Source: Orbilia blumenaviensis
Taxonomy: Eukaryota; Ascomycota; Orbiliomycetes; Orbiliales; Orbiliaceae
DNA length: 64,000 bases
Direction: 5' to 3'
Assembly: GCA_036872755.1 (NCBI GenBank)
Contig: JAVHNS010000018.1
Span: forward strand, 372,001 to 436,000
Below, piece after piece: positions 20,502-32,910 of the stretch. How positions within the stretch are numbered: position 1 is the first letter of the stretch; every line of letters begins with the position of its first letter. The notes under the pieces were generated by a model. It did not search any database, was not told the origin of the DNA, and saw only the letters and a list, made by a program, of their open reading frames with translations. The position numbers and the translations under genes are program-made.

Positions 20502-23107
20502 ATGTTTCTTTGGAGGACAAAACCAACTGCTGAGGCAGAGGTCGCTGCTCCTGCACCCGCGCCTGTAGCCCCTTCTATCACGACCATTTCCAGTCCTACA
20601 GTGGCCCCATCGCCCGCCCGACCTGTTATTTCTGCAAACAGCATCTCTGTCACATTTTCCACATCCGACTTTGATATTATCAAGGGAACACTAGGGAGGA
20701 TAGATGAGCGTACAAAAGCCGATGGCCCAAAGGCAGGGCCCAGAAAACTTAAAGGAAAGGATACCGATTATGAACACATTCAACACCTCGGACAGGGAAG
20801 CTATGGGAATGTATCGAAGGTTAGGCGAGCCAAAGATGGAAAGGTATGCAATATAAATTTAATCAAAGACCTCGTTATCTTCAATTTTCTGGCAAGTAAA
20901 ATTCTAATGCATGATATCTTGGATTTAGATTATGGCATGCAAGACTATCGATTGCGCCCGAAACCCACAACTCTACGACTTCACATGCCGAGAAGTTGAT
21001 ATCTGGTCAACTTTCAAGAACGAAAAATACATCGCTGAGTATGCGCATGACTACTCATGGAACCCTTCGACAAAGAGCATGAGGCTCTACATGGAATACT
21101 ACGAGGGTGGAGACTTGCAAAAAGTGTTGGAAGCCTGCCGGGCGGACGAGGTCGCCATTCATCCCTTGGTTGCAACATATTGGGCCACCGAAATCGCTCG
21201 GGGTCTCAAGAACTGCCACGATAGAGGTGTCGTCCACAAGGACTTGAAGCCATCAAACGGTATGATTTCCTTTCTATACAGCAATATTTCGAGTAAACGC
21301 TAAATATTTCATAGTTCTTCTGTCTATGCCATATGTCTACAACGACATGCTTTGGACTGCCACCCTAGGCGAGAACCTAACAGGTGCGTCTTTAACTGCG
21401 GATTGAAATATTACGAGAGACCACCGACTAATAGGACTCTATATAACAGAGAAAGAAAAGCAACTCGCTGGTCAATTTACTCAGTGGCTTAAGACAAGGT
21501 CACCATGGTGCCATATCTCTGACTTCGGTGTCGGAAAGAATTCTAAGGGCGGCCTCAACGGCGAGTCGCCAGTCAGCCTGTCGACAGAGACTACCTACGT
21601 TCCTCCAGTACGTTCAATATGCATAGAATATCTTAATCCGACCTATTCTAACGAGTTTTAGGAATGCGTCGACTCTGCCGCCAAGTATACAACCAAGTCG
21701 AACGTCTTCAGCCTTGGCCGAATCCTCTACGCCCTCTGCCAATGCGACCTCCCAGTCGACACCCCTCTTGAGGACATCCAGCCCCTCCCAGTCGAATATC
21801 CAGAGCGACTCCGTGCATTGATCCCCAAGTGCCTTAAGACCGACCCCGCAGAAAGACCAACCGCCTCCGAGGTCGTTATTGAACTCATGGAATGTCTCGT
21901 AGACTTCTGTTGTGACAACCAGTTCCTTAAGCTTAAGTCTAATATTGACCGACAAATTAACCCCACAAGGCCGATTGCAAGAACAAGGACCCTTTCAAGT
22001 GCGTCGACTCTGGCCAATGTATACACCGCCCTCAACGGTGCCCTCGCTGACTCCGCCGATCGCGAAAGACCCACCTCACCTGCTGTCCTCTCAATCTCCG
22101 ACATTGACCCAATCTCTAGAACTGGAACTCCTTCTCAGGAACCCCGAAAATCAACTTCCTCGCCCCCAGTCAAGCATGTCTCCCTCGCCGTGATCCCAGA
22201 ACAGGCCTCGCCGACCGTTGGTCCCTCCGCCCCAGCTCAGCCTGCAGCTAAGACTGCCGAGGAGTTGCGTGAGGACCTCGTCAAAGCCTGGCACTCTCGT
22301 GATATCAACGCCATGGAGCGTGCCCTGGTCGCCGGTGCAGATGCCAACACAGTCGCTCGATCGTGGCCCAAGATCGGTATCTCAACTGAGTATCCTCTAC
22401 TCAACTGGACTATCAAAGATGGGTGGTCAAAAATGATGCGTCTTCTTATCACCCACGGTGCCACTTTCAACGCCCCGGTCTCCGACATCGTCACCGCCCT
22501 TTCGGCACAAACAGAAGTCAAGAGCTTCCAGAATCAATACCATCCTATCTACCTCGCCGTCTTTATCGCCGATTTCGCCATTCTTGACTATTTCTTCGTT
22601 GAACAAAATTACAATGTCAACTCTCAGCACCTTGAGCGCGGTGACACTCCACTCCATATCGCAGTTATGAGGCAAGATTTGAGAGTCGTCAAATATCTAC
22701 TTCAAAAGGGTGCTTCTACCGAATTTAGGAACGAGTTCGGTGAATCTGGTGTTCACCAAGCTGCCAGATCCTGGGGCACAAAGGTCAACCCATGCCTTGA
22801 GTACCTCCTCGAAGTTTTCCCCGACGGTGTCAACGAAGTTGATGCATCCGGCAACACTCCGCTCCACATCGCCGCCAAAGACGGGTGTCTCGAGGGTGTC
22901 AAGGTCCTTTTGAGGAAAGGTGCAAAGACAACAGTAAGAAACGAGGAAGGTAGCACTCCTGAGATGTTAGCCATTGGACGGCAGTCGATTTCTCAGGCTT
23001 TGAGGGAGGCAGAGGGACTTGTCCCAATCAAGGAGAAAGATGAGTTCACACCGGAGATGAGCGTTGGTGTGATGCCCGTTATGGCGACCGCTGGCATAGT
23101 CGCTTAA
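20502..23107 (+). CDS. Protein kinase with C-terminal ankyrin repeats, 786 aa
   Basis: Five exons: 20502–20843, 20929–21259, 21315–21383, 21435–21607 and 21662–23107, all GT–AG and in phase. After a Pro/Ala/Ser-rich N-terminus (about 1–85), the kinase domain shows GQGSYG (97–102), the ATP-binding Lys in IMACK (119), a catalytic loop HKDLKPSN (217–224) and DFG (277–279). The arrangement is most like NEK-type Ser/Thr kinases. The stretch between HKDLKPSN and DFG is about 52 residues, against roughly 12–15 usually, and two exons encode it. After a Ser/Pro-rich linker come ankyrin repeats (about 560–760; e.g. GDTPLHIAVMRQDLRVVKYLLQ). Kinase–ankyrin fusions usually act as scaffolded signalling proteins; the substrate is unknown. 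All key catalytic residues are present. Confidence 0.87.
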
Positions 23108-26100
23108 TTTACTTCACTCCGTCTACGGGTTATGGGATGGTGAGTCTGGCGCACGAGACAATACCTGTTTTTTCAACATGTGTGTTTTTTTTTTCCTAGA
23201 TGGGTTTTGGAGTTACGAGGTTCTGTTTCCTTTGTTTTACGGTCTGCCTTTGATTTTAGGCGTACATTTTGTCTGGGGGCTTCCTCGCAATGAATCGGGT
23301 TTGTGTGTTTGCATGTATTTTCAGCATTTCTCTGCTGTTCACGACTTTGAAGTTTTTATTTTTTTTTTTTATTTTGCGTTTGGTATCATCTTTGCGTTCG
23401 ATGCGGTTTTTTGCTTTCAGGTTTACGAAGATTTCGAACGGCGTTACGAACAGATTGGAAAATCATGATACGATACTTGCATGCGCGCGTTACGCATATG
23501 GTGGGATTTACGGACATTCATTCACTGGCGTTTTCCATTTTTTCCTTTGTTCACATCTTTTTACCTTTGTACCGACGACTCTACATATACGACACTTTAG
23601 TATATAGCATATTTTCCGGCCTGTGACAGCACAGCCATACTTTCATATGTTTTCCCTTTGATACGGAAACATCCTCTTAATACATTCAAAATATAAATAT
23701 TTCTTTGAAAGATTTTTCCACACCTTTGTATTTCGTAGACTATCGATCCGAAAGCCATAGAACATCGCCATGATCACCATCGTGTGGATTCTTCTCGCCT
23801 TCACCTTTAAGAACAAGAAGCGACCATTGAGGTAATTTAGTCAGCCATACCCATGGTCGCCACCTATTATCCCGGCTTTGATCTGTGATATTTCACTCAA
23901 ATCTGGAATTTTCGAATGCGGGGCCATTCGCACGTTACAATTTATCCCCGCTTTCAGATTCACGATCAGTCATATTATTCCCTGATCAATGATCATTAAT
24001 GCCTTCATAAAAAAGCCCTCTTCCCCTCACGAGCCGGCCGTCAACTCCGATGCAAACTGCACCACTGACGATAACAATTCGACAAGCCCCCCCACTGAGG
24101 GCGCCCCCGCCCAATCATCCCCCCATTGCAGAAAATAGACATCAGATGGCACCTATCCAATGTGTTATATGCATGTACCGGCCACGAATCCCCCGCGCCA
24201 CCTAATGTATGCAGTCTGTATGTCGGTTATCAGTACATATTTCTGCAGTCTGGTCTTGCCTGCCTTGCCAGTTGTCCCTGGCACAAAATGCATTGTTCTA
24301 CTTTGTTCACACATTTTTTTTTTTTTTTTGCCTGAAACACAAATACATTTGACAAGGGAGTGATTTTTTTTATCGATAAACAGCAAATAAAATACAGAGG
24401 CACACACGGCGCTAAAACGGTTATGAAAATGTGCTATGAAACATGACCACGCACGTGCGGCCAGCTCACCTTGCGTGAAGAAAAAAAAAAATGGAGAATG
24501 GGGTTTTTTGTTTTTTGGTCTGATCGGTCATTATGATAGACCACGTGAAGCCGATGGTTCTGGAGTGCATGTGTGTGATATGTTACTTTCCAATTGACCA
24601 TCGTCGGACATTTTCTATTTTCAGCGATAGACTGGCATCGACTCTGCTAGCCGAACTAATTGCTGATGAATTCTTCCTTTTCCTTCTAGGCCCGTCGGGT
24701 ATCGACAAGGAATTTTGTATCCTCATCGATCAATTGGTGAATCGGATTTCATGAACTCGGTTTCATCCCACATCGTCAAGACGTCGACGTCCGAGGACCT
24801 TGCAGCAGATGCCTTGTACCTACAGCTTTCTGTCGATGGGGGATCCATGAAGATTCTGTAGACACTAAAAACTGCAATGAAGGGGATGGACGGCAGGATG
24901 GTGCTTCCTTCGGACCTTGTCAACTTGGTTCTGACGCTAAGCTGTATTCGTTGATCGGGATATCTTGATATCATTGGATCGTGCGTCTGGAATGCTATTG
25001 GCTCCATGTATATGCACGAAGCAGGCTTTTCAGGAAAGGTCACAATGTGAATGAGCATCTGCATTAGTTAGGTTCGGTCATATTCCGAGATTGAAGAAGC
25101 GTAGACTTTCTTGATATACGGGACAGGATAGAGGAATAACCGTGAAAAATATAAACGATCTTTATCAAAATATATGAGCTTTGTTCATCATAATATCAAA
25201 CATTATGCATATATCAATATTATGATCTATCGACAATTAATAGAATTTCCAATACTAAGTCCCTAATGATGTTTATATCAGGACTGAGAAGATAGCAGCA
25301 GCTCGAGGTCAAGCTAGATATTGTGGTGACATGCTATGGGCGGATCGATATCAAAGAGTTTAATAATTAAATATTTAAGCCGTCATGCATGGTCTACTTA
25401 GCTCGCTGTATAGTGTTATACTTAGTTGGAGATACACTACGAGACTAGTTGGAGATATCCCCACCTACTCCTTGTTTACCGATGTAGTTGAATAGGTGCT
25501 GTGTTATGATTCTTAAGTGCCGAGCAAGTTTTTAGTTTCCATTACCAGCTTAAGGAGCTATTCATGTTTCTAGTATGGCTAAACAAAAGTCGATAGACAG
25601 TATATATTCGTAACAGCCACATGAAACTAGTCTATAGACCCTCTCCTAAACATCACCGATATAACTATAACGGCTAAAAACCTTTTTGTATATTTTCTGC
25701 GTTGCTAATATTTATGCGAACTAGATTAACTGTTTACTTGGGGGTGAAATTGGCGTATATAAATCTGCGTACCTACGAATGGCCACTAGGAATATCAATT
25801 CATAATTCTATATCGACCCTCTTGAAGGCACCAGATTTAGACCCAAGACACTATCAATTTTCCCTGCTAAAGTAGTGATGTGCCATTTTCAGTAGATACA
25901 CGATATCTCGTAGTAGAAGACTTGCTAGCTAGAATCTCTTGTTTTTCTACAAACTGCGGCTACTTTTGAATTTGCCCATCAAAATTGATATATACAAAAG
26001 GCCGCCTTTATAACCATAAAATACCAACACTTAGTGGATAAGGGAAGCAAATTGACGTGCTCTCTGCGCCTCGGGGCTGAATAGCTTCAGCTAGGAGACG

Positions 26101-26477
26101 TAGTTTTGATCGTACCAGCTGGCTATCATTAAATCTTAAACGTAAGCTTCCATATGGTGATATAAAAGACCGGACAATAGGGACGATTGTGTCTTTGAAT
26201 ATTTACATTCTAACTTCCCAACCACACACGTTTCAAATTTATGTGACTGTAGGACCTTCTTCCTCGCGCATATATGAGACTTGATTGTGCTAGCTTTGTA
26301 GAACTCATATATAGCCAAAAAGAAAATATTCCCACTCTTTAAGAGATCGAGCACTTGCGAATTAGGATGTTCCGTTCTCAGCCTGATATAAGGACGCAGC
26401 TGTTTTCCTACAGTAAAGACTGTGTATTTCTAGGCACTCTGTCGGTTGGTAACCTATAAAGACTAGTATGTTGAATC
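23108..26477. other. Long intergenic region, AT-rich
   Basis: It contains T runs (23349, 24315, 24366) and an A run (24479). No intact gene is visible. A stop-interrupted plus-strand frame at 24690–25058 may be a relic. The stretch 25.1–26.4 kb is AT-rich with no frame of interest. Confidence 0.45.
24690..25058 (+). pseudogene. Possible gene relic with in-frame stops
   Basis: After a CTTCTAG splice-acceptor-like site, one frame reads coding-like text (e.g. FMNSVSSHIVKTSTSEDLAA) but is interrupted by one TAG and two TGA codons that single C-to-T changes from CAG and CGA would explain. The opposite strand is also open over much of this span, so the strand and even coding status are uncertain. 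Confidence 0.22.
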
Positions 26478-26799
26478 GCAGAAGTTGGTGACAAGCCCCT
26501 TAGGATAGATCCTTTGGTTCTCGGCGACGGGTTCGCAATGCCGATATCGATCCCAATGATAGGACTCGAAAAGCCTGGCTTCCTGAAAACCGCCTATGTT
26601 CGGCCCGATTTCGAATACATTCTAGCATCCTAGGAAGGCAAATGTCATATCTGCCGAGCCAGTGGGCAGAAGGAGTATACCAATAATGTCAGATACGAGG
26701 AATAGCACTCCCTTCTTGCCGCTGCTTATAGTGCTGGGTTGTCACCCTTGAACGGGCACGATGGCCGCACGACGACCAGAGTAGGACAAACTCCTTCAA
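26478..26799 (+). pseudogene. Gene relic interrupted by two TAG codons
   Basis: The frame from 26478 reads a coding-like sequence (LGDGFAMPISIPMIGLEKPG, then FEYILAS, then EGKCHICRASGQKEYTNNV) with TAG at 26631 and 26703 as the only stops for more than 100 codons. Both could come from CAG by a C-to-T change. The family is not recognised. It lies directly upstream of the promoter of the 27.2-kb gene. Confidence 0.35.
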
Positions 26800-27177
26800 G
26801 CTCGGTCCTGGCACTCCATCCTCCTTCTTTTCAACTCGCAACGGCTTTCATTCACTTCTTTCCAACCCCCCACCATCACTCTCTCTCTTTCACAGCTCAG
26901 GAAGCTTTACCCAGCCTGTCATCAATCCCACTGCTTTCAATCTCTCTTCAGCTTTCATTGATTCTTAGTAAGTAGATCCCCTCCAACTTCTTTTGTTCTC
27001 CGGGGTGCCCTGGAGCTTGTGGTTGATGGTTGGTTGATGGCTGATGGTTGATGGTTGCTAATGGCTGATTGCGGATAGTTGGCGTGACTTTTGGTAGATT
27101 CTTTACCAGCTTGTGACCCCGTCTGGCCTTCGCCCGTAACGCACTTAACGCGCTTTGGTAATCCGAAGATCGCCAAT

Positions 27178-29236
27178 ATGTCCTCCTCTTCGCGTTCTGC
27201 CGCCGCTGGGAACGGGTCTGGTGTCCCGCCGAAGCCCCAAGCAGTACCTATCTCTGACAATGTGACTTCCCCCCCGAGACGAGGAACCACATTTGGCCCT
27301 CCCACTACTCCCCCGGGTAAGAGTACGAGTCCAACTCGACTGCCAACCACACCTAGCCTTGGTTTTGGGAGCCCGGGTTCTCCCTTTGGCAGCCCGAAAC
27401 AGCAGTTCACGTCAAAGTCGTCCATTCCAGGTAGATGGGTGCCCTTTTATCCCGAGGACTCCGGTTCCCAAACTATCCCCCAGTCACGTCTCCAGCCATC
27501 CTCTCGAGCAGCTGAGAAGAGGAAGAGCAAGCCCAGTCCGGTTGAGGTCTCAAACACTGTCAAGACCAAGAATTCCTCATCTGCGCTCCAACAACAGGCT
27601 GCCCTACAAGAAGAACAGGATATGAGACGAACAAGCCCTCCGAAGCTCTCAGGGCGTTCCTCCATAAGTTCCTCCTCCTCCTCTTCTTCTTCCTCATCGT
27701 CATCCTCCTCTTCCAGCGCAAAGGCCCCACCATTCACTATCTACGAAGAGACAGTTCTGGGCCCCGCCGATCAACTTCCGGAAGCTTCACAGCTCCCAGT
27801 ATCCACAGAACCAAAGCCGACTATCCAAGCTCCAACGACCACTCCTCAAAAACGTTCTGCCACCTTGGAAGCCTCACAAGGATACAGAGCCAACAGCCCT
27901 CTAACATCTCAAGAACGGCTCTGGGGACTGAAGAAGGAGAGGCAAAAGTCTCCTCAAACTTTGCGCCGTCTCCTCTCAGAAGCTCAAGACCGAGAACGTG
28001 TTGAAGACTATCTGGTCAAGATGAACGTTATTCCTCCTACCACTCCCGTCATCGGGGTCAGCGGCAAGTCTCCTCAACAGCAACCAGTCCCGGCCTCCAC
28101 ACCAACAGAAGGACCGAAGAGTAAACCATTCGCTCCAGACGATATGGTCCTTCAGTCGATGGCAGACATTCCCCAGTTCTTGGAAAAATACAAGCCCAAG
28201 GAAGTCCGCGCTTTGTTTGGCAACTACATAGGTAAAATATATTGCTTTTGTTAGAAGATTGGTTGCGCTTGTGATGGAAACGGAGTTGATACTGACTTTG
28301 ATGGAATTTGTAGCTAGTTGCGATGATATTGATGATAGAGCATGCCCAATGCGAATTGGGCAGCTATCAATATTCATCCCCATCAAGATGAGAAACGGTG
28401 AAGTTATCATCGTCGGCCTTGCTCCAGCTGAGCTCTTCCACTCTGGTTGGCACGGAACCGGAACTCCAGTTCCCCCTCCAGATCGGTCGATCATCGGAAA
28501 GAGAGCCTACGCCGTCGTTGTCCAGCAGCCTCTTGGAGCCGATTTCGTTGTCAGTCGTACCATCGCGATGCCAACTGGGAACACACAGGGTATTTTGTTT
28601 TGTAGAACTCACCATAGTTAGAACCTTCAGGACACTAATCTTATACGTGTAGGAACCGTTATCGGGATTGTTGGTAGTGCCTGCGTTCTTCGCATCGAAA
28701 AATGGTTCCTCCGCAGTGAGTATTTCAACACGGATTCTCGTGTTATCCAGGTAATGGGGGACCTCCCCGCAAAGCCGAAGGCTGTCCTGTTCAACTCGCC
28801 AAAAGCCTACGACGAACACAAAGCGGAACTTGAAAGGCAGTCTTTGGCCCGAAAGGACCAAAGGAGCCGTCTGAGCGTCAGAGACCTCGGAGGTACGTTG
28901 CACCAAATTCCAGAGGATGAGAACTTGGAACGGGACATCAAGGTCGTAGATTTCGGCCCTATTGGACCGCCAAGATATTTGAGCGTTGCTTTGCTCGGTG
29001 GTGACCCGGAACCGCGCGATGAGCCGGCCCGGGTCCCATGGGGCGACATCGAGGACGGAACGGCTAACAACAGTCCGTACGAAAAGGTTCCGGCCACAGC
29101 AGTCCCCGGCAGCGACAAGATAGAAGGGAAAGAGGAGATGATGGAAGTAGAGGGGGGCGAGGAGGAGGAGGGCGGGGGGGAAGGGAGAGGTTTTATGGGA
29201 GAGAAGGTGGGGGAGGGGGGGAAGGAGAGAGTTTGA
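27178..29236 (+). CDS. Ser/Pro-rich protein, 637 aa, unknown function
   Basis: Three exons: 27178–28231, 28314–28589 and 28653–29236, joined in phase. The start is the first ATG in frame (MSSSSRSAAAG); an upstream extension uses only TTG. The first ~320 residues are Ser/Pro/Thr-rich, with an 18-residue-class poly-Ser run (nt about 27660–27715). The ordered part is about 330–540 (e.g. FLEKYKPKEVRALFGNYI, IFIPIKMRNGEVIIVGLAPAELFHSG, IGIVGSACVLRIEKWFLRS), with alternating hydrophobic strands suggesting a beta-rich domain. The C-terminus is acidic, Gly/Glu-rich. I do not recognise the family. Exon 2 contains the 22-nt hairpin shared with 16010–16031, read as PMRIGQL. Confidence 0.78.
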
Positions 29237-30071
29237 GTTGTTGCTTAGCAAAGTTGGACTTGCATAGTCCTTAGACCATTTGAACGTGCAGGTATGACCT
29301 CATATAACCCACCGCCGAGGGAAAGACGAAACTTACAAACCTCACAGGACACTTTGAATTTTGGAACCTTGAACTTGATCAATGCTCGATCTCGTCGTTG
29401 ACTTCACGCGATAACTGCGTCTCGCCTACTTGATCTTTTGTTACTGAACTTTGATATCTTCTTGATTCTTTGCGGCTGGGGACTTGCTTTCGAACTAAGA
29501 TTCCTGCTCTATGGAAGATATCACTAGTTGTTTTACTCGAGGGCATAGTTGTTTTTCTATCTTTGTCTCCATCACAATAGTCAAGGAATACGTATTTGGT
29601 ATCCTGTTCCATCATCATCTCGCCCGAATACATCCATGCTGTGTAAATATCTCCATGCCCTTTCTGTGTTGTTCGTATCAAAATACAACATCCTCCCAAA
29701 TCTCATGCTGTCGGTGCCAAGAGCTAGAGCGATGCCACAAACACCTACGATATCGAAGTCAATTTGTCTATTGGTATCATTGATTTAATTGCAAATAGTT
29801 TTCACTTTACGCCCGCACGTATTTAGATCTAACGACCTTCGCAACAATTTCAGAATTCAAATTCCCATTCTGCACTAATTCGAACGACATATCAAATGTT
29901 TGGTACAGACCGATACACCAACTCCAGGCGACCAAAGCTGTAAGGTGTAACAATAGCAACTGTGAAGTATAACGATCCATGTATTCCGCCCATCAAATTT
30001 AAAAGTTCTTCAGAATGCCACCGCCAAGTTCTACGTTCTAGAATCAAAGACCTGCGATCTAGCTAGAACCT
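29237..30071. other. Intergenic region between convergent genes
   Basis: It separates the 3' ends of two convergent genes. A minus-strand frame at 29379–29699 has charged, coding-like text near its end (e.g. VPSRKESRRYQSSVTKDQVG) but starts only at TTG and has no partner exon that I could define. Confidence 0.35.
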
Positions 30072-31265
30072 TCAAGCATTTCCATATATCGCTCCCAGGC
30101 TACTCTTTCCCTTTTTATACCTGTCATCTAGAAGACTCATTCGCTCATCTGGTGCAATCATACTATCCGCATCAGCTTCGTAGTCTCCTCCGTCTTCGGA
30201 GGAAATGCTGTATCCGTCTAACCAAGCGTTTCCTTGGACACCCGTATCTATTGTATTTTTGCCTGGTTCGCCGTGTTGGTAATCTCTGACGGCGAAGAGA
30301 ATGGCGGTCCCGATTAGGACTAACTGCATGGTTCCGACTAGAACGTATACTATCCAGGCAGACCAACCAGCTAGGCCGACTCGGGAGATTAGAGAGAAGC
30401 CGAAGATCCAGGTAGACTATTTGAAACCGCATTAGCACACCCAACTATGAAATCACGAGAGAGAGCATATACATACCGGCGTAGATAGTGCCAACATAGC
30501 TACGCTCAAACTACCCAAATGCCCCAGGTGCCAAGTAGTAAACACCTGCGGCAACCACTGCGTACAAGCCAACGATGCCACCAAAACTCCTAGAAAATCC
30601 GCCCAATTCTGAGCATACCACGGAAACCGATGTAATATAATCGCAGAAATAAGAAGTATAACAAGCGACCACGCAAAGACGAAAAAAAGCACAAACCATG
30701 CTTTACGGGCACGGCGATATGTACGCATCTGACTGGACATCGAGGGACGACGGCCGGTTCTTTCGGCTTCGGCTTCCTCACGGGCGTAGTAGATGTATAG
30801 GAACATTACGCCCCAGAAGCAGGCTACGCCGTTGATTACTTGCACCATGCCCAGTAACCCTGCGATGCATGGGTATGTGTCGTTGGTTCTGCAACATCCT
30901 ATGTCGACTTGGCTGCTGGGTAGAACTAGGATGTTTGCGACTGCACAGACGCCGGATGAGGCTCCTAGGAGAATGTATAGTGTGGAGAGGCCTTCGGCAG
31001 ACTGACGGCGGATTATCCGGGCGTATTGGGGGATATAGGAGGCGATTGTCCAGACTATTAAGCCACTGTAAGGTTCATGATCATTAGCAATTTATTTTAT
31101 TTTATTTTAAATTTTTTCCTCTTCCATCCTTTTCCCCTCCTCGACTTACCAAGAAATGACGAATGTTGTTGTTGACGGGCTTTTCAGATCATCGCATCTT
31201 GCACTAGGGTTTATGCTGAACACAGCACCCCCCGGATTTATCGAAAATTCAGATGTCGAAGCCAT
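30072..31265 (-). CDS. PQ-loop repeat membrane protein, 349 aa
   Basis: Three exons: 31265–31150, 31065–30477 and 30416–30072, all GT–AG and in phase; the start is ATG 31265 (MASTSEFSINPGG). Seven hydrophobic segments are visible. Two PQ-loop motifs occur at the expected places: SYIPQYARIIRRQSAEGLS in the first half and QWLPQVFTTWHLGHLGSLS in the second. PQ-loop proteins (cystinosin, Ypq and SWEET-related families) are seven-helix transporters, often lysosomal or vacuolar for cationic amino acids or cystine. The C-terminal ~70 residues are hydrophilic and acidic, and include an ERMSLL dileucine-type motif that could direct it to the vacuole. The substrate cannot be told from sequence. Confidence 0.88.
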
Positions 31266-32910
31266 AATTTCTCAGATTTCGTGAGTGTATGGAGAAAAGT
31301 GATGAGGAGAAAATTAAAGAAGAGGAAGAAGACCCCCTCAATATTTTTACTAGCTCCAATCACAATGAGAAACAGATAGGAATATAGCGCATTGCACTAA
31401 TCGGCACCATCAGGAAAATATTGTGTTGTGGGCGGGTGGCGGAGTGTTTATCGATGAGGTCAGTGCTAACTGCATATGCATAGTATGGCAAACTAAGGCC
31501 GGTCCTTGCAAACCGGGCCTGCTCATCGCGAGCATTTTCGGGTGAGGGATCAGACAAAAAGTGGCCACTTATCATCATACTAAGTGAATACTAAGTATTT
31601 TTCCTTAATATCGCAGACTTATGGCGATCAGAAAACAGGTTTATTGGTTACCGGACTGGGGGTTTAGCATCGGATCCTTGTTCTCAACCTTGATTTTTGT
31701 GGGAGCTCGAGCGGGATGTGCTAAGCTTCTGGCGATAAGTGATTTACGATTAAAAGATGGTGGTGAGGTGAGAATGGGGGGATCCTAGAGCCTTCTTTTG
31801 TCCTAGCGGGATCCATACTATGGTACCATAAAAGGCTTTCACCTGTCAGGCAAGTCATCAGAGATCGGGATGTCATTTTTTTAGTGCGAAAGTTTAGTTC
31901 CTCCACGTGCTCGGTAGACTGGATTCAGGGATGCTTGGAAAAGAGGTGTTGTTAATGTTGGATTGTTCAAACGGGTGGTGATGTTCGGGTTTGTCATTTT
32001 TGTGCTACCTCGTTTGGTTTACCGATCAAACGCTATATTAATCAGCTGATAGCAACACACATGCTTTGTCACACCTCAGCTTGCTCGACATTATCCTGGA
32101 TCCGGATGTCTTGGCCTTGTATTGCATTTATCGTCGATTGTCACAGAACCAGAGCCGTGCGTCCAGAGAGTGAGAGTCAAACACACGCCCTACGTATATG
32201 CCATGGTATGCCACGGCGTAGAGTCTTTTAGTATCCTGAGAGTCAATGTAGCAAAAGCCACAATTTAGTAATGGGTTTTTTTTTTTTTTTTTTTTTTTTT
32301 TTGGTGGAATGCGTAAGTCGAATGTAGAAAGGTAGAAACTCGAAATACCATGGAACTGAAAGCTCGGTTGCGTTGCAACGGCACTGCGCAGCTGTGGCTG
32401 GTTTGCCCAAAATTGATTCGTGGGGGTTTCTTGGAGAATCGAGAGAAGGCTCAGGACTTTGGCAAATCGGATCCTTAACTCAACAACTAAATGAAGCTGG
32501 GCTTAATTACAATGTTGACGAGCGAAATTCGGACTCTCGACATACCTACTGCGAGAAGTTAAAGTCACGAAGACCATATCCCTGATCCAGCAGTCGGCTC
32601 ACGAAGAACAGAACATCTATGACTGAACCATATCAAGCACGCCCAGCCCAAAGTCGAATCACGGTAGGAGTTGACCTGACCTGTATATCTTCGGCAGTTA
32701 GCCTCGCACGACAGGCTCACGCTAGCCCGCCCGAACCATGGCGGCATGGCCATATACGATCCAAGATCTAACTTTCTCCGTCTAGGTTTCGTATATTTAC
32801 CAATATTGAGTTCGAAAAAGCTCGAGTTTTAACCGCGACTGGTCTTGTAGACCAGCGCTGCAGCCTTCATAAGGCAGCCCGCACCGCGACATTAACTCCG
32901 ATCGTTTACC
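31266..32910. other. Intergenic region, 1.6 kb
   Basis: It holds a T26-class homopolymer (32277–32302). A short hairpin pair, CTGGTCT/AGACCAG (32839–32855) and GCCTT/AAGGC, lies just upstream of the NLR-like gene start. No gene is supported. Confidence 0.5.

Noticed and set aside
32835..32895. tRNA-like stems upstream of the NLR-like gene (loop containing TTCATAA)
   Set aside because: Two stems look like anticodon and D arms, but there is no T arm or matching acceptor stem on either strand.
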